This document shows, in pieces, positions 1 to 11,810 of a stretch of 64,000 bases of DNA. Positions within the stretch are counted from its first letter, which is position 1; every line of letters begins with the position of its first letter. The translations under genes and the position numbers were made by a program. The notes beneath the pieces were generated by a model, which saw only the letters and a program-made list of their open reading frames with translations, ran no database searches and had not been told where the DNA came from. The DNA is from Cryptomeria japonica (taxonomy: Eukaryota > Streptophyta > Pinopsida > Cupressales > Cupressaceae), in assembly GCF_030272615.1 (NCBI RefSeq), contig NC_081408.1, positions 403,611,389-403,675,388 on the forward strand, in the 5' to 3' direction.

Positions 1-1265
1 TTGATTAAGTAAAAGTAGGTATTTGAAAGGTACCCGAACCTTGCACAAGCCAGGAGATCAGAGGAACATGAAAGAAATGTGCTTGATCACTTAAAAAAAT
101 AGAAAGATCCCACCCAAACAAAAAGGGATCAACTTACATAACATTAAAAACCAGAAATAGACAGCGAAAGGACAACACAATGACAACAAAAAGACAGAAC
201 CTAGAACCCCTGCAGAAACAGAGACAGAGACCTAAATACTTTTCATGATATCCTCGACATGGACAACCATTTGTTTCATGTTGTTTGCTAAGATCTTTAA
301 TTCCTCTAGCTCATGACCTTTGATGTCGCCCTTGGTCCTTGTATTAGCGTTGGTCCTCTTTTCATGACCCTTCTTGTTCCGCTGATCTTTATCACCATCC
401 TTCTCTGCATTGTTCTCAAATCTATTGATCAGGATGTTCATGTTATCCACCGAAGCTTTGAGGATCTGAAAATTTTGATCTGCAATCTTCTTAACATTGA
501 GTTCCAGTCTGTAGATTCCGCTACCCAGATTGTTCATTTTATTTTCCATTCCTTTAATCTCCTTGTTATCTTCCATCTCATTGACCTTTTTTTTTTCCGT
601 TGCTACGATTTTACCCACCATACATTCAATTTCTTTCGCATTGTGAAGTACAACAACTAGTTCCTTAACATGTTCTGCCAGGGGTTTATCACCAATCATA
701 ACTCTTGTAATAGCTATCATACCAGTCTTTAAATTATTAATATCCTTCACCATGGTTCCGATGGTATCACAAAAATATTTTATAGTATCATAATCACCAA
801 TACCACTTTTATCCCCTTTATCCTCCTTTTACAGACTTATGGTGTTCAAACCCTCAATGTTGTCCATCACCGAGTTTTCCTTCCCCTCTTTATCCTAACC
901 CTCATCCTTCTTGTTCTCCTCAATTTCCTCCTTAGAATCAACTAGAACATGGCTGATGTCTTTATTATTTCCCTTTTTAGTGTTCTTCCTTTGAATCTCC
1001 TTTCCAATTGCTTTCCCTTTCTTTTTTTAAATAATTTTTTTCTCAAAGGATTCAGTTTCAGACTCCAAAATGTCTGAATCTACCACAATCCTTTTCCTCT
1101 TAGCCTTATTCCTTCCTTTTTTACTAGTCTCTTCTGAATCTCCCTCAGTCTTCGAATCAAATTTGAATCCACTGGCTTCACTCTCCGTAGTCTCATCTCT
1201 TGCCTTTAATACTCCAAAGTTGTTACCAAATGCAACGTGTAGAAATTACAACCAGTCAGCCACAT
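1..1265 (-). mobile_element. 5'-truncated LINE fragment (3' part of an L1-type element)
   Basis: On the minus strand this block holds the C-terminal half of the same accessory ORF found in the full LINE at 50367-52070, followed by a 3' UTR of about 230 bp. It ends at or near base 1 in an AATCAA-like terminus, comparable with the AATCAATCAG end of the other LINE copy; neither has a clear poly(A) tail. It interrupts the 3' LTR of the base Copia element at about 1265. The left target-site copy would lie outside the window, so the outer boundary is unproven, and the 1265 junction is judged only from where LTR-like sequence stops. Confidence 0.6.
232..1206 (-). pseudogene. LINE accessory ORF3-like C-terminal fragment
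   Basis: One minus-strand frame reads from 1206 down to a stop at 232. It is broken by three in-frame stops (1027-1029, 895-897, 829-831); the last 173 codons from 753 are open. The product runs from an acidic/serine-rich linker through a Lys-rich stretch into a long helical, probably coiled-coil region, then a basic T-x-G-K-R-type patch and a C-terminal 'ELEELK...' helix. Order and composition match the last ~350 residues of the intact ORF3 at 50367-52070, including the 'NMNILINRF' / 'NTNTLISKL' segment. It therefore looks like a second, decayed copy. No enzymatic motif is visible. Confidence 0.6.
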
Positions 1266-1594
1266 AACCTCTTCTAATGCAAAATAATAAATGTGCATCT
1301 CCACACACCATGGTGAGACCCAAAAAAATTCTCAACACATATCCAGACCAAAATAATATGATCCACTAAGCCGCAATACAATCAGCAACATATCTCAGAG
1401 GGCACCAAAAGCTTGTTGGACCATCCTGAATACAAGATGCACAACCAACACCAAAAACATTAATTGCAATATAAAACATAATTCTACAACAACCAAGAGC
1501 ATATCTGAACCAACATCCATCTCGATAACCAAGTTTGACATCAATGACAACCATATAAGATCATGCTTCCAACAATATCCACCAATCTCCAACA
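1266..1594 (-). repeat. Start of 3' LTR of the base Copia element
   Basis: The minus strand begins TGTTGGAGATTGG at 1594, directly after a polypurine tract, as a Copia 3' LTR should. About 330 bp can be followed before the LINE fragment takes over near 1265. It contains the GTTGTCATTGATGTC phrase seen near the start of several LTRs in this window. Confidence 0.65.
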
Positions 1595-1857
1595 GTCTCC
1601 CCCTTTGTCATTAATGGCAACACCAACACGTCACTTGATCATAATAATCTTATATCAAATCTCTATCTAATATCACAACAAATCTCTCCCCAATCTCACA
1701 GCAACTCTCTTCACAATCTCACAACAACTCTCTCCCCCTTTGGAAACAATGACAAAGGGAACTACAAACCATACTGACCAATTCACACCACTGCTCCCCC
1801 TAAGAGAAACAACAACATCAATCTAGGAGAGAAGGTTAATCACTAAGTCTCCCCCTA
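1595..1857 (-). other. Polypurine tract and two upstream PPT-like repeats of the base Copia
   Basis: The tract CAAAGGGGGAGAC (minus, 1607-1595) abuts the LTR and is the expected primer for plus-strand synthesis. Similar G5-containing runs occur upstream at 1742-1731 and 1856-1848 on the same strand, with a weaker one near 1794-1801. Several PPT-like tracts before the 3' LTR are a known trait of Sirevirus-type Copia elements; assignment to that lineage here is an inference. Confidence 0.6.
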
Positions 1858-1989
1858 GAAAGATGTACCACTGAAAATGCATCTAGTTAGAAAAAAGTGG
1901 GGCAATAATCGCTAACTTTTGCTTGAGACACTCAAAGGCATCCTTCACCAATGCCTTAGAAAAAATGTGTGCTCCTTGCTCATTTGTAG

Positions 1990-3282
1990 AAATGTATTCA
2001 TCTGACTTCTTTCTATGCAACATTCTCTCTTAATAAATGATAATGAATTGAGATATGTTTAGTATTTGAATGCATAACCAAATTCTTTGAAATTTTTATA
2101 GCATTATTATTATCATACATAATAGGAATAGCTTCATCATATACCACTTTGATATCCTTAAGAGTCTACTTCATCCACAAAACTTGAGTACAACAGGATG
2201 TTGCAATAATACATTCAACTTCTACAGTGGATAATGACACTGATTCTTGTTTCTTATTTATCCATGAAACTAGTTTGTCTCCCAAAAAGAATGCACCACC
2301 ACTAGTACTCTTCATGTAATCAATACTTCTAGCCCAATTAGCATCTATATATACTTTCAACATGAAATCTCCTTCCTTCTTGTACCATAGGCCAAAGTAT
2401 TGAGTTCCTTTCAGATATCTAAAAAATCCTCTTTACTGCTTGATCATGATTTTGATTTGGAATAGCTTGAAATATTCCAACAAAACATACAACCTACATA
2501 ATATCTAGTCTAGAAGCAGTAAGATATAAAAGTCCTCCAATCATAGATCTATACTTCTTTTGATCAACATCCACAAATGTATCATCTTTGGCTAATTTTC
2601 ATCCAATAGCTAAAGGGGTAGTAATATGTTTACGATTATCCATATTAAACTTCTTTAACATCTCTCTGACATACTTATCTTGAGAAATACAAATTCCATC
2701 ATTCAAATGAGTAACTTGAAGACCAATAAAAAATGACATCTCTCCAAAGAAAGACATCTCAAATTCTTTCTACATATCTTCTACAAATTCATTACACAAG
2801 CCATCACTTCCTCTAAAGATAATATCATCAAATAAACAACAACAATCAACAACTTAATGCCTTCAACCTTAAATTAAAGATTATTGTCAATTGTTCCTTT
2901 CATGAATTTTTTCTATAACAAATCTCTATCCAATCTTGCATACAATTCTCTAGGTGCTTGTTTGAGTCCATAAAATGCCTTCTTTAATCTCCAAACCATG
3001 TTCGGATCTTCTAAAAATATAAATCATCCAGTTATTCAATGCATACTTCCTCTTCTAGTTCCCCATTCAGAAATATTGACTTAACATCCATCTAATATAC
3101 TCTAAAGTTCTTGTAGGTACAAAAACCAAGAAAAATTCTAGTAGCTTCCATCCTAGCAACTATAGCAAAAGTTTCCTCAAAATCAATACCATATACTTGA
3201 GAATAGATTTTACATACCAATCTTACCTTGTTCCTTGTGACTTGTCCTTGTTCTTTCAATTTGTTCTGGAACACCCACTTAG
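1990..3282 (-). pseudogene. Copia reverse transcriptase (C-terminal part) and RNase H, base element
   Basis: Minus strand. From 3282 the frame gives 'KWVFQNKLKEQG', then 'RLVCKIYSQ' and 'GIDFEETFAIVAR', which are diagnostic Copia RT N-terminal blocks. The middle (about 3080-2400) is frameshifted and full of stops but keeps readable pieces. From 2363 the RNase H is clear: 'DANWARSIDYMKSTSGG' and 'SLSTVEVECIIATSCC', matching the DADWA...KSTSG and LSTAEAEY blocks, with Tyr-to-Cys after the Glu. The missing RT start lies at 29251-29467 because element Z inserted between them. The protein would convert element RNA to cDNA; this copy cannot work. Confidence 0.85.
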
Positions 3283-4416
3283 TGTTGGATTGGTTGAAGG
3301 GACCAAAATACTGAGAGTGGGACACAATCAATATTCCCACCGATTCATAACTTTCTCCAAAAACCTAGACCTTTTATAGATGTATCAAATTCACCAATTA
3401 ATCATATCAAACATTAAATAGAAAATGCAGAATAAACATGAAAACACAACCACAAATGGAACAGTGGATTTTATACGTGGAAAACCCAAATGGGAAAAAC
3501 CATAGAGAGTGTTAACTCTCAAAATAATATAACTAGTTATATGGTGTTTACAAAATAGGTGGCTTACTGCCTGAATGCTCACCACAGCAAGTATAAATGA
3601 ACTGAAGAAAGTTGTATCTCCAAATGTATGACATTAGTTCCAGATTAAGATCAGATCACAACTCACAAAACTTACAATAGATCTGGTAAAATATCTCTCT
3701 ACCACTATCCACAAACACCTGCAACAGATCTGGTGAAGGATTACTGCAACACTGCTCTGCACTCTGACTTTGCTTCAACTGCTTCATTGTCTACACCTTC
3801 CACTTCACACACTACTTCAGACCACTCATACCTCATCTTCTATGTATACTTTCTATATATACTAGAAAGCTTACACACTGGGATAATATATCAACCAAGC
3901 ACAAGTAATATGCTACTCAGATCAACATGTTATCCAATAAAGCCTTAATCCAACTATACACTTCCTTTACACAATTCATTCACCGATGCATATAACTTAA
4001 TTACCAGAATAGAACAGGGGTCAACCAGACCTATATGTACTAACCCATAAACACAAAACTCCAAGAATAGCAACTCCAAACTCCAAAACACAAGTACTAC
4101 ACATACCACAGATACCGAACCATGAGACATAAAAGATATAACTGACATAACTGCAATGGCTAATATCAGAACACACAAATAATACTAGGACTAGTGTAAA
4201 CATAACTCAGGATTCCAGAGATGAAGATCTTCGGGAAGTGACTCCAGTAGATCATGTACACTTTATTGCATTATATCCCAATAACACCAAAACTACATAC
4301 ATCATCTACACATACCATCTGCATATTATATATATCATCTGCACATACCATCTAGACCAAACTGGATAACTGGTTTGACATCAATGACAATAACGAAAAT
4401 ACTCACATGTCTAACA
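3283..4416 (-). repeat. 3' LTR of element Z
   Basis: It starts (minus) TGTTAGACATGTGAG at 4416 directly after the PPT and ends CCAATCCAACA at 3283. The matching LTR is 28094-29250; both share the 'TTTTGGTC(C/T)CTTCAACC' terminus and most of the interior, with scattered substitutions and small indels. No protein-coding content. Confidence 0.88.
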
Positions 4417-4417
4417 A

Positions 4418-4545
4418 TCTCCCCCTTTGTCATTGATGGAAAAACATCTCAAAAGTAAATATATCCTCTTACAACTCCCCCTAACTCATATATCTCCTTA
4501 CTCCAAAACCTTTCTCCAATTGTCACAATCCTTTCTCCCCCTTTG
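4418..4545 (-). other. Polypurine tract of Z plus a second PPT-like tract
   Basis: CAAAGGGGGAGA (minus, 4429-4418) sits two bases before the LTR. A second copy of the motif lies at 4545-4534, about 116 bp upstream, inside a phrase resembling 'FVFDIKGG'. Element C has the same arrangement (14258-14269 and 14410-14420). Confidence 0.7.
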
Positions 4546-4559
4546 ATATCAAAGACAAA

Positions 4560-6433
4560 GGATGCCTTTGATGAAAAACAAGATAAACAAAGAAAATGAA
4601 TGCTTCCATTTGCAAACAAAATGTCAAAAATTGTGTACCAACCCAAAAGAACTCTCAACTGCTCTTCTTCAGAAAGATTAGCTTGTACTTCTCTTTCAGT
4701 TATGAAAAAAGAACCTCCCAAGAATTCACAACCAATTTAATGCTTATTGACAAATTTTTGCACTCTACTAGGAAATCAATAACATGAGAAACATTGTCCG
4801 GAGTAGATGGATTCTACTCATATTCTTCTGCACTGTCAAGCAATGCTGAGAAATACTCCAATTTTGCTTCAAAAATTTCTTTTACTTTCTAGAAAATACT
4901 TACAAAATCTTCTCTTTGCCTCTGTAGATACAATAGTTCATCTTTAAGAGGATTTATCCTTTCCTCTACTCTCCATCCTTGTCACTTAGAAAATCAAAAG
5001 ATTTACCCAGTGAACTCAATTCATCCTCAGTCACATCAATCTTATCTTTATGCTTTACTGCAGCTGTCAGCCATGAGATACAATTTCTATAGATTATGCT
5101 TGCACTGTGGATATAGTCTTTCATCTCATCAATACATATAGATAGGTATTTTTGCACTTTAGTGCACTCTTTCAAAAAAAAATTCATATCAATACCTTTA
5201 TCTTCTGAAACTTCAGCTTCAATAGATTGCTCAAACAATTTTTCCTTAACAATTTTACATAGGGAATCTAGAAGCATATTACTAACATCCTCAATATTGA
5301 TACTGTTATGGACCAAATGATTTATTAGAACATTTTCAATTCTATATGACTTAACAAAAGTTAGCAACATCTCTCCAATTTTCCTAAATCCATCAGCGCT
5401 GCCAACAATCTCCAACAGCTTTGATTCATCATCAGATTCTTTAACTTTCTTGTCTACAACAACCAACTTTCCTTTAAGATACAAGAGACTCCAAATCATT
5501 AATTATTATAACATTTTCTTCTTTCTAATCCTTCTTTCTCTTCTTAGATTCTAGGATGCTCATAGATACAGATTATCTTCTTTTCTTCTTACTAGAGGAA
5601 GAACTTCCTTTAGCACGATCGGTAGCAGGGTTTACGGGACCAATAATCCACATATCCAGGAAATATTTGAAATAAACATTGCATGTCTCCTCTCTCTTAT
5701 CCAAACTACTTAAATATCTAAATATCTGCCTTGCAATTGGAACACCAGACTCCCACATCACATTTTCTTTATCCAGAAGGGATCCCAAATAGTACATAGC
5801 TAAGAAAACAAGCAATGATCCAAACTGGAAGGGGTAGTTCTTCTCTTTTGACATCTTAATATTTTGTAACAACAATTCCCTCAACAATTCACACAAGTCA
5901 AACGATTTGTCTTCCATCTTAAAAATATGCACCATATACACAACATTAGTCAAAGTGGAACCTTCCCTATTTCTAAAATAGATCTTGTAAGAAATGCCAT
6001 ATGCAACATACCTCACCGCGAGGTCGATAATTTTGTCAATGATTAATGCTTGTTGATCACCTGTAACATTGGTTAGGGTTTCAAACTCTTTATTCTTTAT
6101 TGACTTCTTAGCCAAAACAACTCCATTGTCACACAAACCAGTAACAACTGAGATAACCTCCTTCATGATTGGATAGGTTTTATCCAACACGATGCTATCA
6201 TCCTACATATGACTAAGGATCACTCTGATCACTTTATCATCATCAAAACAAGGAAATTTTGTTCAAATATTTAGAAATTTGTACTCTAACTCCTTGAATC
6301 TCCACAACTTTGTATCATTTAAACTGATTTCCACATTCTTGATCTTTTGTGGGTCAAATTCGTCCAAAAATAATTTCTGCACAATCTGATATTTTCCATT
6401 GCTCGATTCTCTGATGATCACCTTGCTTTCCAT
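4560..6433 (-). pseudogene. Element Z ORF2: helical, Transposase_32-like protein (function unknown)
   Basis: An ATG at 6433 opens a frame readable to about 4560 with two early stops, a break near 5500-5570 and degenerate sequence after 4966. Residues about 90-110 read 'YPIMKEVISVVTGL'; about 100 residues later comes 'FDLCELLRELLLQNIKMS', then 'YPFQFGSLLVFLAMYYLG'. Element A ORF2 aligns over the whole stretch ('YMITK.EIQAVTGLP', 'YDLCEWLRSELMLNLGKI', 'FRFGNLIVCLMFYFI'). A Ser/Lys/Arg-rich linker follows, then a second helical part (5499-4966) that seems to end in a 'SWEVLFS.LK' phrase like one in element C. No pol motif is present. The layout recalls the plant 'putative transposon protein' domain; that comparison is from memory and needs a profile search. 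Confidence 0.65.
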
Positions 6434-6689
6434 GATTATTTTCTCTGCTCTCTTGTTCTACTATTCTTCAATTATTCACAATACCCTAAATCAATATTGA
6501 CATAATAAAGAAAAATGAATTCAAATGTAACGATACTTATCTTTCCAAAAATCTCCTTAGGGTTTTGCCACTAAAAAGGTGTCTTGTCGGTGATGTCAGC
6601 ACAAACCACTGATTATCAAATAGCCTCTTTAAGTTATGTTGGATCGACGATATAATCTACTTAGACAAGGGTATCACAATATTTTTTTT

Positions 6690-7494
6690 TCAAATGTTCT
6701 TCTTGAGCCGAAGAAATATGCTCAGATACCAGAGGAAGAGGTGCGTGCCTACACTAGATTCTGGTATGCCATGCTTGCTTCCATTATCCACCTCCTTCTT
6801 TCTCCAAACCAAATTTTCTTTCTTCTTTGATCCATCATTATTCATTCCATTCTTCTCAGTAGATTTATCCATATTTCCATTTCTGCATTGATTAGCATAA
6901 TGTCTAGATTGCTTGCATTTGTAACAACTGATGTTCTTCTTCACTAAATTCACCGAAAGAGTTCTAGATATGCACTGATTAGCTTTATGACCATAACTAG
7001 TGCATGTATAGAAATATCTATGAAAGTTATTATATACCTCATTTCCTCCAACCAGATTATGATTCTGATAGTAATTTTCTTTATGACCAAACCTCTTACA
7101 ATTATAACACTGAATGCTTCTACAATTTGCATATTCATGACCAAATTTACCGCATTGAAAATAATAACCAATAAAAGATGGGTACCTTTGTGCATTCGGT
7201 TGATGAACCGGTGGCCTTCTTGCATTAGTACTCTGATTCTGGATTTTGCTATCTTCTAATTTCTTCTCTTCTTCTGCCTTAACCTCTTTGCATTTGTCTT
7301 TGTCATTATGATTTGAACATTCACCAGGCTGAAATCCAAGTCCAGTCTTGTTTGAATGAGCTTTCTCCATGTTGATAAATTCTTCCAAGAGCTTACTACT
7401 ATCAAGAACCTTATTCTCCACCTTCAACCTCTTCAATTCTTGCTCTAGCTTCTCACATTCTTCAGTCTTCATCTTGATTTATTCATTTGGGGTT
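6690..7494 (-). pseudogene. Element Z Gag, C-terminal part with four CCHC-type knuckles
   Basis: An open frame of 260 codons from 7472. It begins with a coiled coil ('KLEQELKRLKVENKVL'), then 'KTGLGFQPGE', the GLGF-type block common in plant Copia Gag, then four tandem knuckle units. These read FQCGKFGHEYANC (first Cys replaced by Tyr), CYNCKRFGHKENYY (last Cys lost), YTCTSYGHKANQC (first Cys replaced) and CYKCKQSRHYANQC. So three of four units lack one ligand. The N-terminal part is on the far side of Gypsy-1 at 27774-28026. Gag would coat element RNA and build the particle. The frame ends without running into protease or pol. Confidence 0.8.
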
Positions 7495-7499
7495 TCTTC

Positions 7500-8516
7500 T
7501 GTAGTGTCCCTCCTAGACTTATGTATTGATTTATGCATTGATAGACTTATTTAGACTTATGGTTGATATTTTGATGATTACTTATGACTCTATTTATATC
7601 TCAGATGTTTTGTTGATGCTAGACATTCTATATTGACATATGTTATATGCTGACTCTTGTGGGTGATTGACATATCTTGGATTACCATGATGATGGATTT
7701 ACATTAGATTACTTATATGTGCTCATTATTCATGATGGATCATATTGCTTATGGAATTTTGATAGTATCTTGGTTACGCTAACCATATTTCATGATCATA
7801 TTGATTGAATTGATGCTCTATTGGTTGGGATTGTCTTATGACTGTATTTGTGATAAGACACGATGTCATACCACTCATCATGAGCCTGATATGACATTGC
7901 AATTCTCTTTCACTTGTCTGATCATATAGGATGTATATGCTATTGTATATGTTGTTCTATGGTTATCAGTGGTTGCAGGATTGCAAGTACTAGACATCGA
8001 CTCCACCTAGTTTCACAAGTTTGAGTGTCTTATCCCAATGGCAAGTTGATTGCAGATGACTTAGGTTTTCTTCTTTGCACTCTAGGTCTAAGTTGGTATC
8101 CTTGTTAGTTGTGTTCAGGCTTTGAGTCACCTTGTGGCCTCATGCAGTATGCTATTTGAGCCTATGTTGGGTTGCCTTGTGGCATTATGAGTATTTGATT
8201 ATTTAATTAATTAATATTTGATTAATATAGTTTATTAATGTTAAATTAATTTATTACATAATTTGGTTATTTAATTATTATATATCTAATTAATTGTTGA
8301 GATTAAATATTTAATTATATTATTTGATTATAGTTTTATGAACTTAGTTTATTATTTATTTTAGGATTTAATGTTTATTTAGAGTATTTATTTATTTTAT
8401 TAACTTTTAGTTTATTTATTTTATTGGAGTTTTATATTTTATTTTCCCATAAGGTTTATTTTATTTAATTGCCTTTTCGATTTATTACTCTTTCTACTAT
8501 TTGGATTGATTAATAA
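7500..8516 (+). repeat. Gypsy-1 5' LTR, left part
   Basis: Aligns base for base with the start of the 3' LTR at 23589. It includes an AT-rich stretch (about 8190-8500) of TTAATTAATT-type sequence. Alignment stops at about 8516, where element C begins; the LTR resumes at 15266. About 25 bp present in the 3' LTR (near 24596-24620) are missing at this junction. No genes. Confidence 0.9.
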
Positions 8517-8520
8517 ATGA

Positions 8521-9132
8521 TGTTAATTTAGATAATATTTCTTCATTCTTTGATGGTTTTGAAGAAAAGGAAAAGAGGCAAATAGAGAAGGCTATTCTCT
8601 TGTATCTTGATTCTTTTAGTAGAGCATTGATATAACTAGAGAAAATTTTGCCTAAGGAGTTATATGATAAGTTAGAGATCAGAAAACTACACGCTCAATC
8701 TCTGGACAAACAGATTAAGGAGACCGAATTGGTCAATCTTTGTCCTTCAATAACTCCTCCAAAAAAGGATGACTTGATTAATAAAATTGGATCATCAGGA
8801 TTCAATCCCAAGTACACAATAAACAACCTTATGTTAGAAATATTTGAAGATATTACAAAGGAAACAAGTGAGATCCGGATAAGAATTCTTTTGGGTCTGG
8901 GCTATGAATTGAGTTCTAGTTTTGTGCAATCCTAGAATATTCAGTTGCCTAAGGATAAGAAACCGACAAATCAACAAAGTAAAGATACTGAGAAACTGAC
9001 AAGCACTCAACTGGATACCACTGTATCGGTTACTGAGACATATTTTGTAGCAGAAGACATCTCAAAAGAAAATGTACAAATAGCAAAGGATATTGAGGAA
9101 GATGTAAATAAGTATTTAGAGGATAAAGGTGT
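8521..9132 (+). pseudogene. Element C ORF2-like fragment, first part
   Basis: One frame runs from 8521 to the D insertion with only two stops ('ALI*LEK', 'VQS*NIQ'). The product is helical and charged ('FEEKEKRQIEKAILLYLDSF', 'KELYDKLEIRKLHAQSLDKQ'), then turns into an acidic Thr/Ser-rich linker. It continues at 13200 on the far side of D, as the target duplication GGTGT shows. I recognise no enzyme domain. Position before the PPT suggests it is the C-terminal half of the ORF2 type seen in Z and A, but direct similarity is weak here. Confidence 0.5.
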
Positions 9133-10458
9133 TGTTGGGACTCATTAAATTTGGTAGATTTGAGTCAATTTTTTAGGCCCATTTCAAAATTTTGCTCTGC
9201 ATTTTCAGAAAGGCACCTAATCTCATTCGGAGTGGCCTAGTTAGAGAGAGGGTAAAATGAAGCCAGTTAATTATCAAAGGGTAAGGCTTGGGAAATGTGT
9301 CCTATACCTTTCATTCAGCCTATGAAGTGATTTGAAACTTTCAGATTTCAATTTGGATCAGTTTTTCAGGTACTCATTTCAAGGGGTGAGCTGAAAGTCC
9401 ATCATATGAACAAATGCAGATTTTATTAAGTGGCCTACTTTGAGCTCCTATATCTTTTGACCAGTTGATCATCATGCTAAAATTCAAAGTGCATTGAATT
9501 ATATGCATATAAGTGTTCCTCCATGCCAGGTTTTAGGTCTTTATGAATCTATTTGATCAGTTTTCCAAGATGATTTCTTGAGCCACTTCATTCAGTTTTC
9601 TGCATTTTCATTGCTACATCAATTAAAGTGGCTATTTCCAGGAGCTAACCATTTGCACCCACTTAGCTTCCCAGTTAAACTGAGCATTCCAAGATCTTCT
9701 CTATTCTTCAAGGTACCTATGCCCCAAATTTGGGGGTCTACAGAGATCGTTTGATATTTTTAGTAAAGGCAGTTTGTGGTCCCTGCGCATTGATTTTATT
9801 AGGTTCACAGTGTTGACAGAGCCATTTGGTCATCTTTGACCATTAATATTTCTTCACTCGGGATTTGTCTTGAGAAATCTCTTGGTAAAGTTAATGTTTG
9901 TATATTAGACAGTATGCTTGTCAGTTTGCGAAGTCTAGAAAGGTGTTTTGACCAGTTTGAAAAATACATCTTTGAGATTAAATGCGAAAATGTGGCGCAA
10001 GCGCCTGAAAGTTGCAAAACTCAGTTCAGTGATCAAAAAATGGTGTCGATCAATTCCAAAGGTATGTTCAAGGTTCCTGAGGCATTTTAAAGGTCAGCTG
10101 CATGAAAACAAATTTTTTTTAGTTGGACCCACTTAGGGGCCCGACCTGGCTCATGCCCTTGCAGTATTAATTTTACTAGCGACTTGGCCCTTCGAGCAAT
10201 TCCAGAATGATATTGACATTTCAAAGAAGAGGCTTGCTAGAGGGAGTTGGAGAAATTGGTATAATATTATGTTCTTCTGTACTGTTTGAAAGAACCTGTG
10301 AAAGGTATGGCAAGGCTTCCATTTAAGCCAGGAGGTTATAACTTCTGGACATGGCATGATCACCAAATATATTATTAAGTTTTCAAATAATACATGATTG
10401 CCAAATATTACACTCTCCCCAGCCTTTGCATGGATTAAGAAAGGCATTTAAACTTTAT

Positions 10459-11270
10459 GCAAATGCATTGGGCAGGCATAAAGCCCAACCAACATCCTCC
10501 TCTCCCTGTCGTGGGATGACTGAAGAAGGCTTTAGAACTTTATGGTATTCCTTTGGCTAGCAATAAAAACTTCAGAATTTCAATTGCAAGGTGTAGTTCC
10601 AAATTCCATAACTCTGTTAATGTCCTCCCTACTGTGGTGCCAGGTTGGGGAAGGTTTTAATTAAAATTCAAAGCAAATGTGATAGCAAGTTCAATTCCCA
10701 ACAAATCCTCCCATGTGTGAGCAACACAATGAAACTCCAAGCAAATGCCATTGGCAGTGGATAAACACGTTGAAAAACTTAAGCAATGCAATTGGCATGA
10801 AGCCAAATTTATCTCCTACGTGGTCCCTGCTGTGAGCTGCGTGGAGTGGTATGGGTGATGGCAAAGCCATTGAAACTTTTCTAGAATGCAGATTGGCTGG
10901 TGTAAGTCAAATTCCACAACTTTTTCTAGGCATTCTTCCCCACATTGAAAAGCCAATGGAAGCTTTCAAGCAAATGCAGGCAGCGTGGTGGTTGACCCAG
11001 GAATAGAAACCCCCATTTCAATGCTATTGGCAGGTTTGAAATGCCAAATTCCCCTCCCCTGCGCAGTGTTTGGTGGGAGCCAATAAAAAAAAACTCAAGC
11101 AAATGCATTGGCTGGTGTAAGCCAAATTCTAAATTTCTGGCAACGTCCTCCTTGCACATGGTAAAAAAATAGAATTTCAAGCAAATGCAAGGAAGGTGTA
11201 AATTTTAAACATCTCCCCTATGATAATGTTAAAAGGCAATTAGAAAATTTCAAAGCAAATTCCATTGGCA
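10459..11270 (+). repeat. Degenerate repeat field inside D (AAGCAAATGCATTGGC motif)
   Basis: About eleven diverged copies of a unit containing 'AAGCAAATGCATTGGCAGG', followed by 'TAAGCCAAATTCC' and a C-rich 'CCTCCCCTGC' tail. Copies start near 10459, 10580, 10671, 10738, 10780, 10881, 10966, 11019, 11096, 11178 and 11251. Spacing is irregular (about 40-120 bp), so this is an old, eroded tandem array rather than a satellite. Confidence 0.65.
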
Positions 11271-11565
11271 ACCATAAAGCCATGAAAATATTCAAAAAAT
11301 GCACAGTGTCAGGATAATGTCATTATCCCACATTGGCTGGGCGATGAGACATTTTGATATTTAAATACGCAAACACACCCAGCTATAGTGTCAAAGCTTC
11401 AAGGTTTTTGACGCAAGGTGCTGATTGATGCCAGGTAAACCCCACATGTGCATGCAAGAATCCCGAGGTGGTGATGAGCTAGCTAGCGACCGAATGGACC
11501 CCACCATGTGCATGGTTTCTGAGGTAAGCAAGTTTTGCAGTGAAAGAATGAGTTAGATGATAGAC

Positions 11566-11810
11566 GGTGGTCACTACTCTGTAAGGCGAAGATGCTCACC
11601 GGTTAACCATCGCTGCGATCGATGGTGGTCACTAATCCATAAGGCAAAGATGCTCACCAGTTAACCATTGTGGATCAGCGACAAAGCACGTGCGAAAAAT
11701 GGCAGATTAAAGATCAAGCAAGTTCAAAGATCATCAATAGTTGTCACTACTCCGCAAAGCGAAGGTTCCTAAAGTTTACCCTTCACAGAGTAGCAATCGA
11801 TGAGCTGGCG
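11566..11810 (+). repeat. Tandem duplication of a ~58-bp unit inside D
   Basis: Unit starting GGTGGTCACTA at 11566 and again at 11624 (period 58). Both continue through GATGCTCACC and GTTAACCAT. A third, more diverged copy starts near 11740 (TTGTCACTACTCCG). Confidence 0.75.

Noticed and set aside
1070-1267. A + strand open frame with a hydrophobic start resembling a signal peptide.
   Set aside because: It is the antisense of the decayed LINE ORF3 fragment; the Leu/Phe/Ser-rich look comes from Lys/Glu/Arg codons read backwards.
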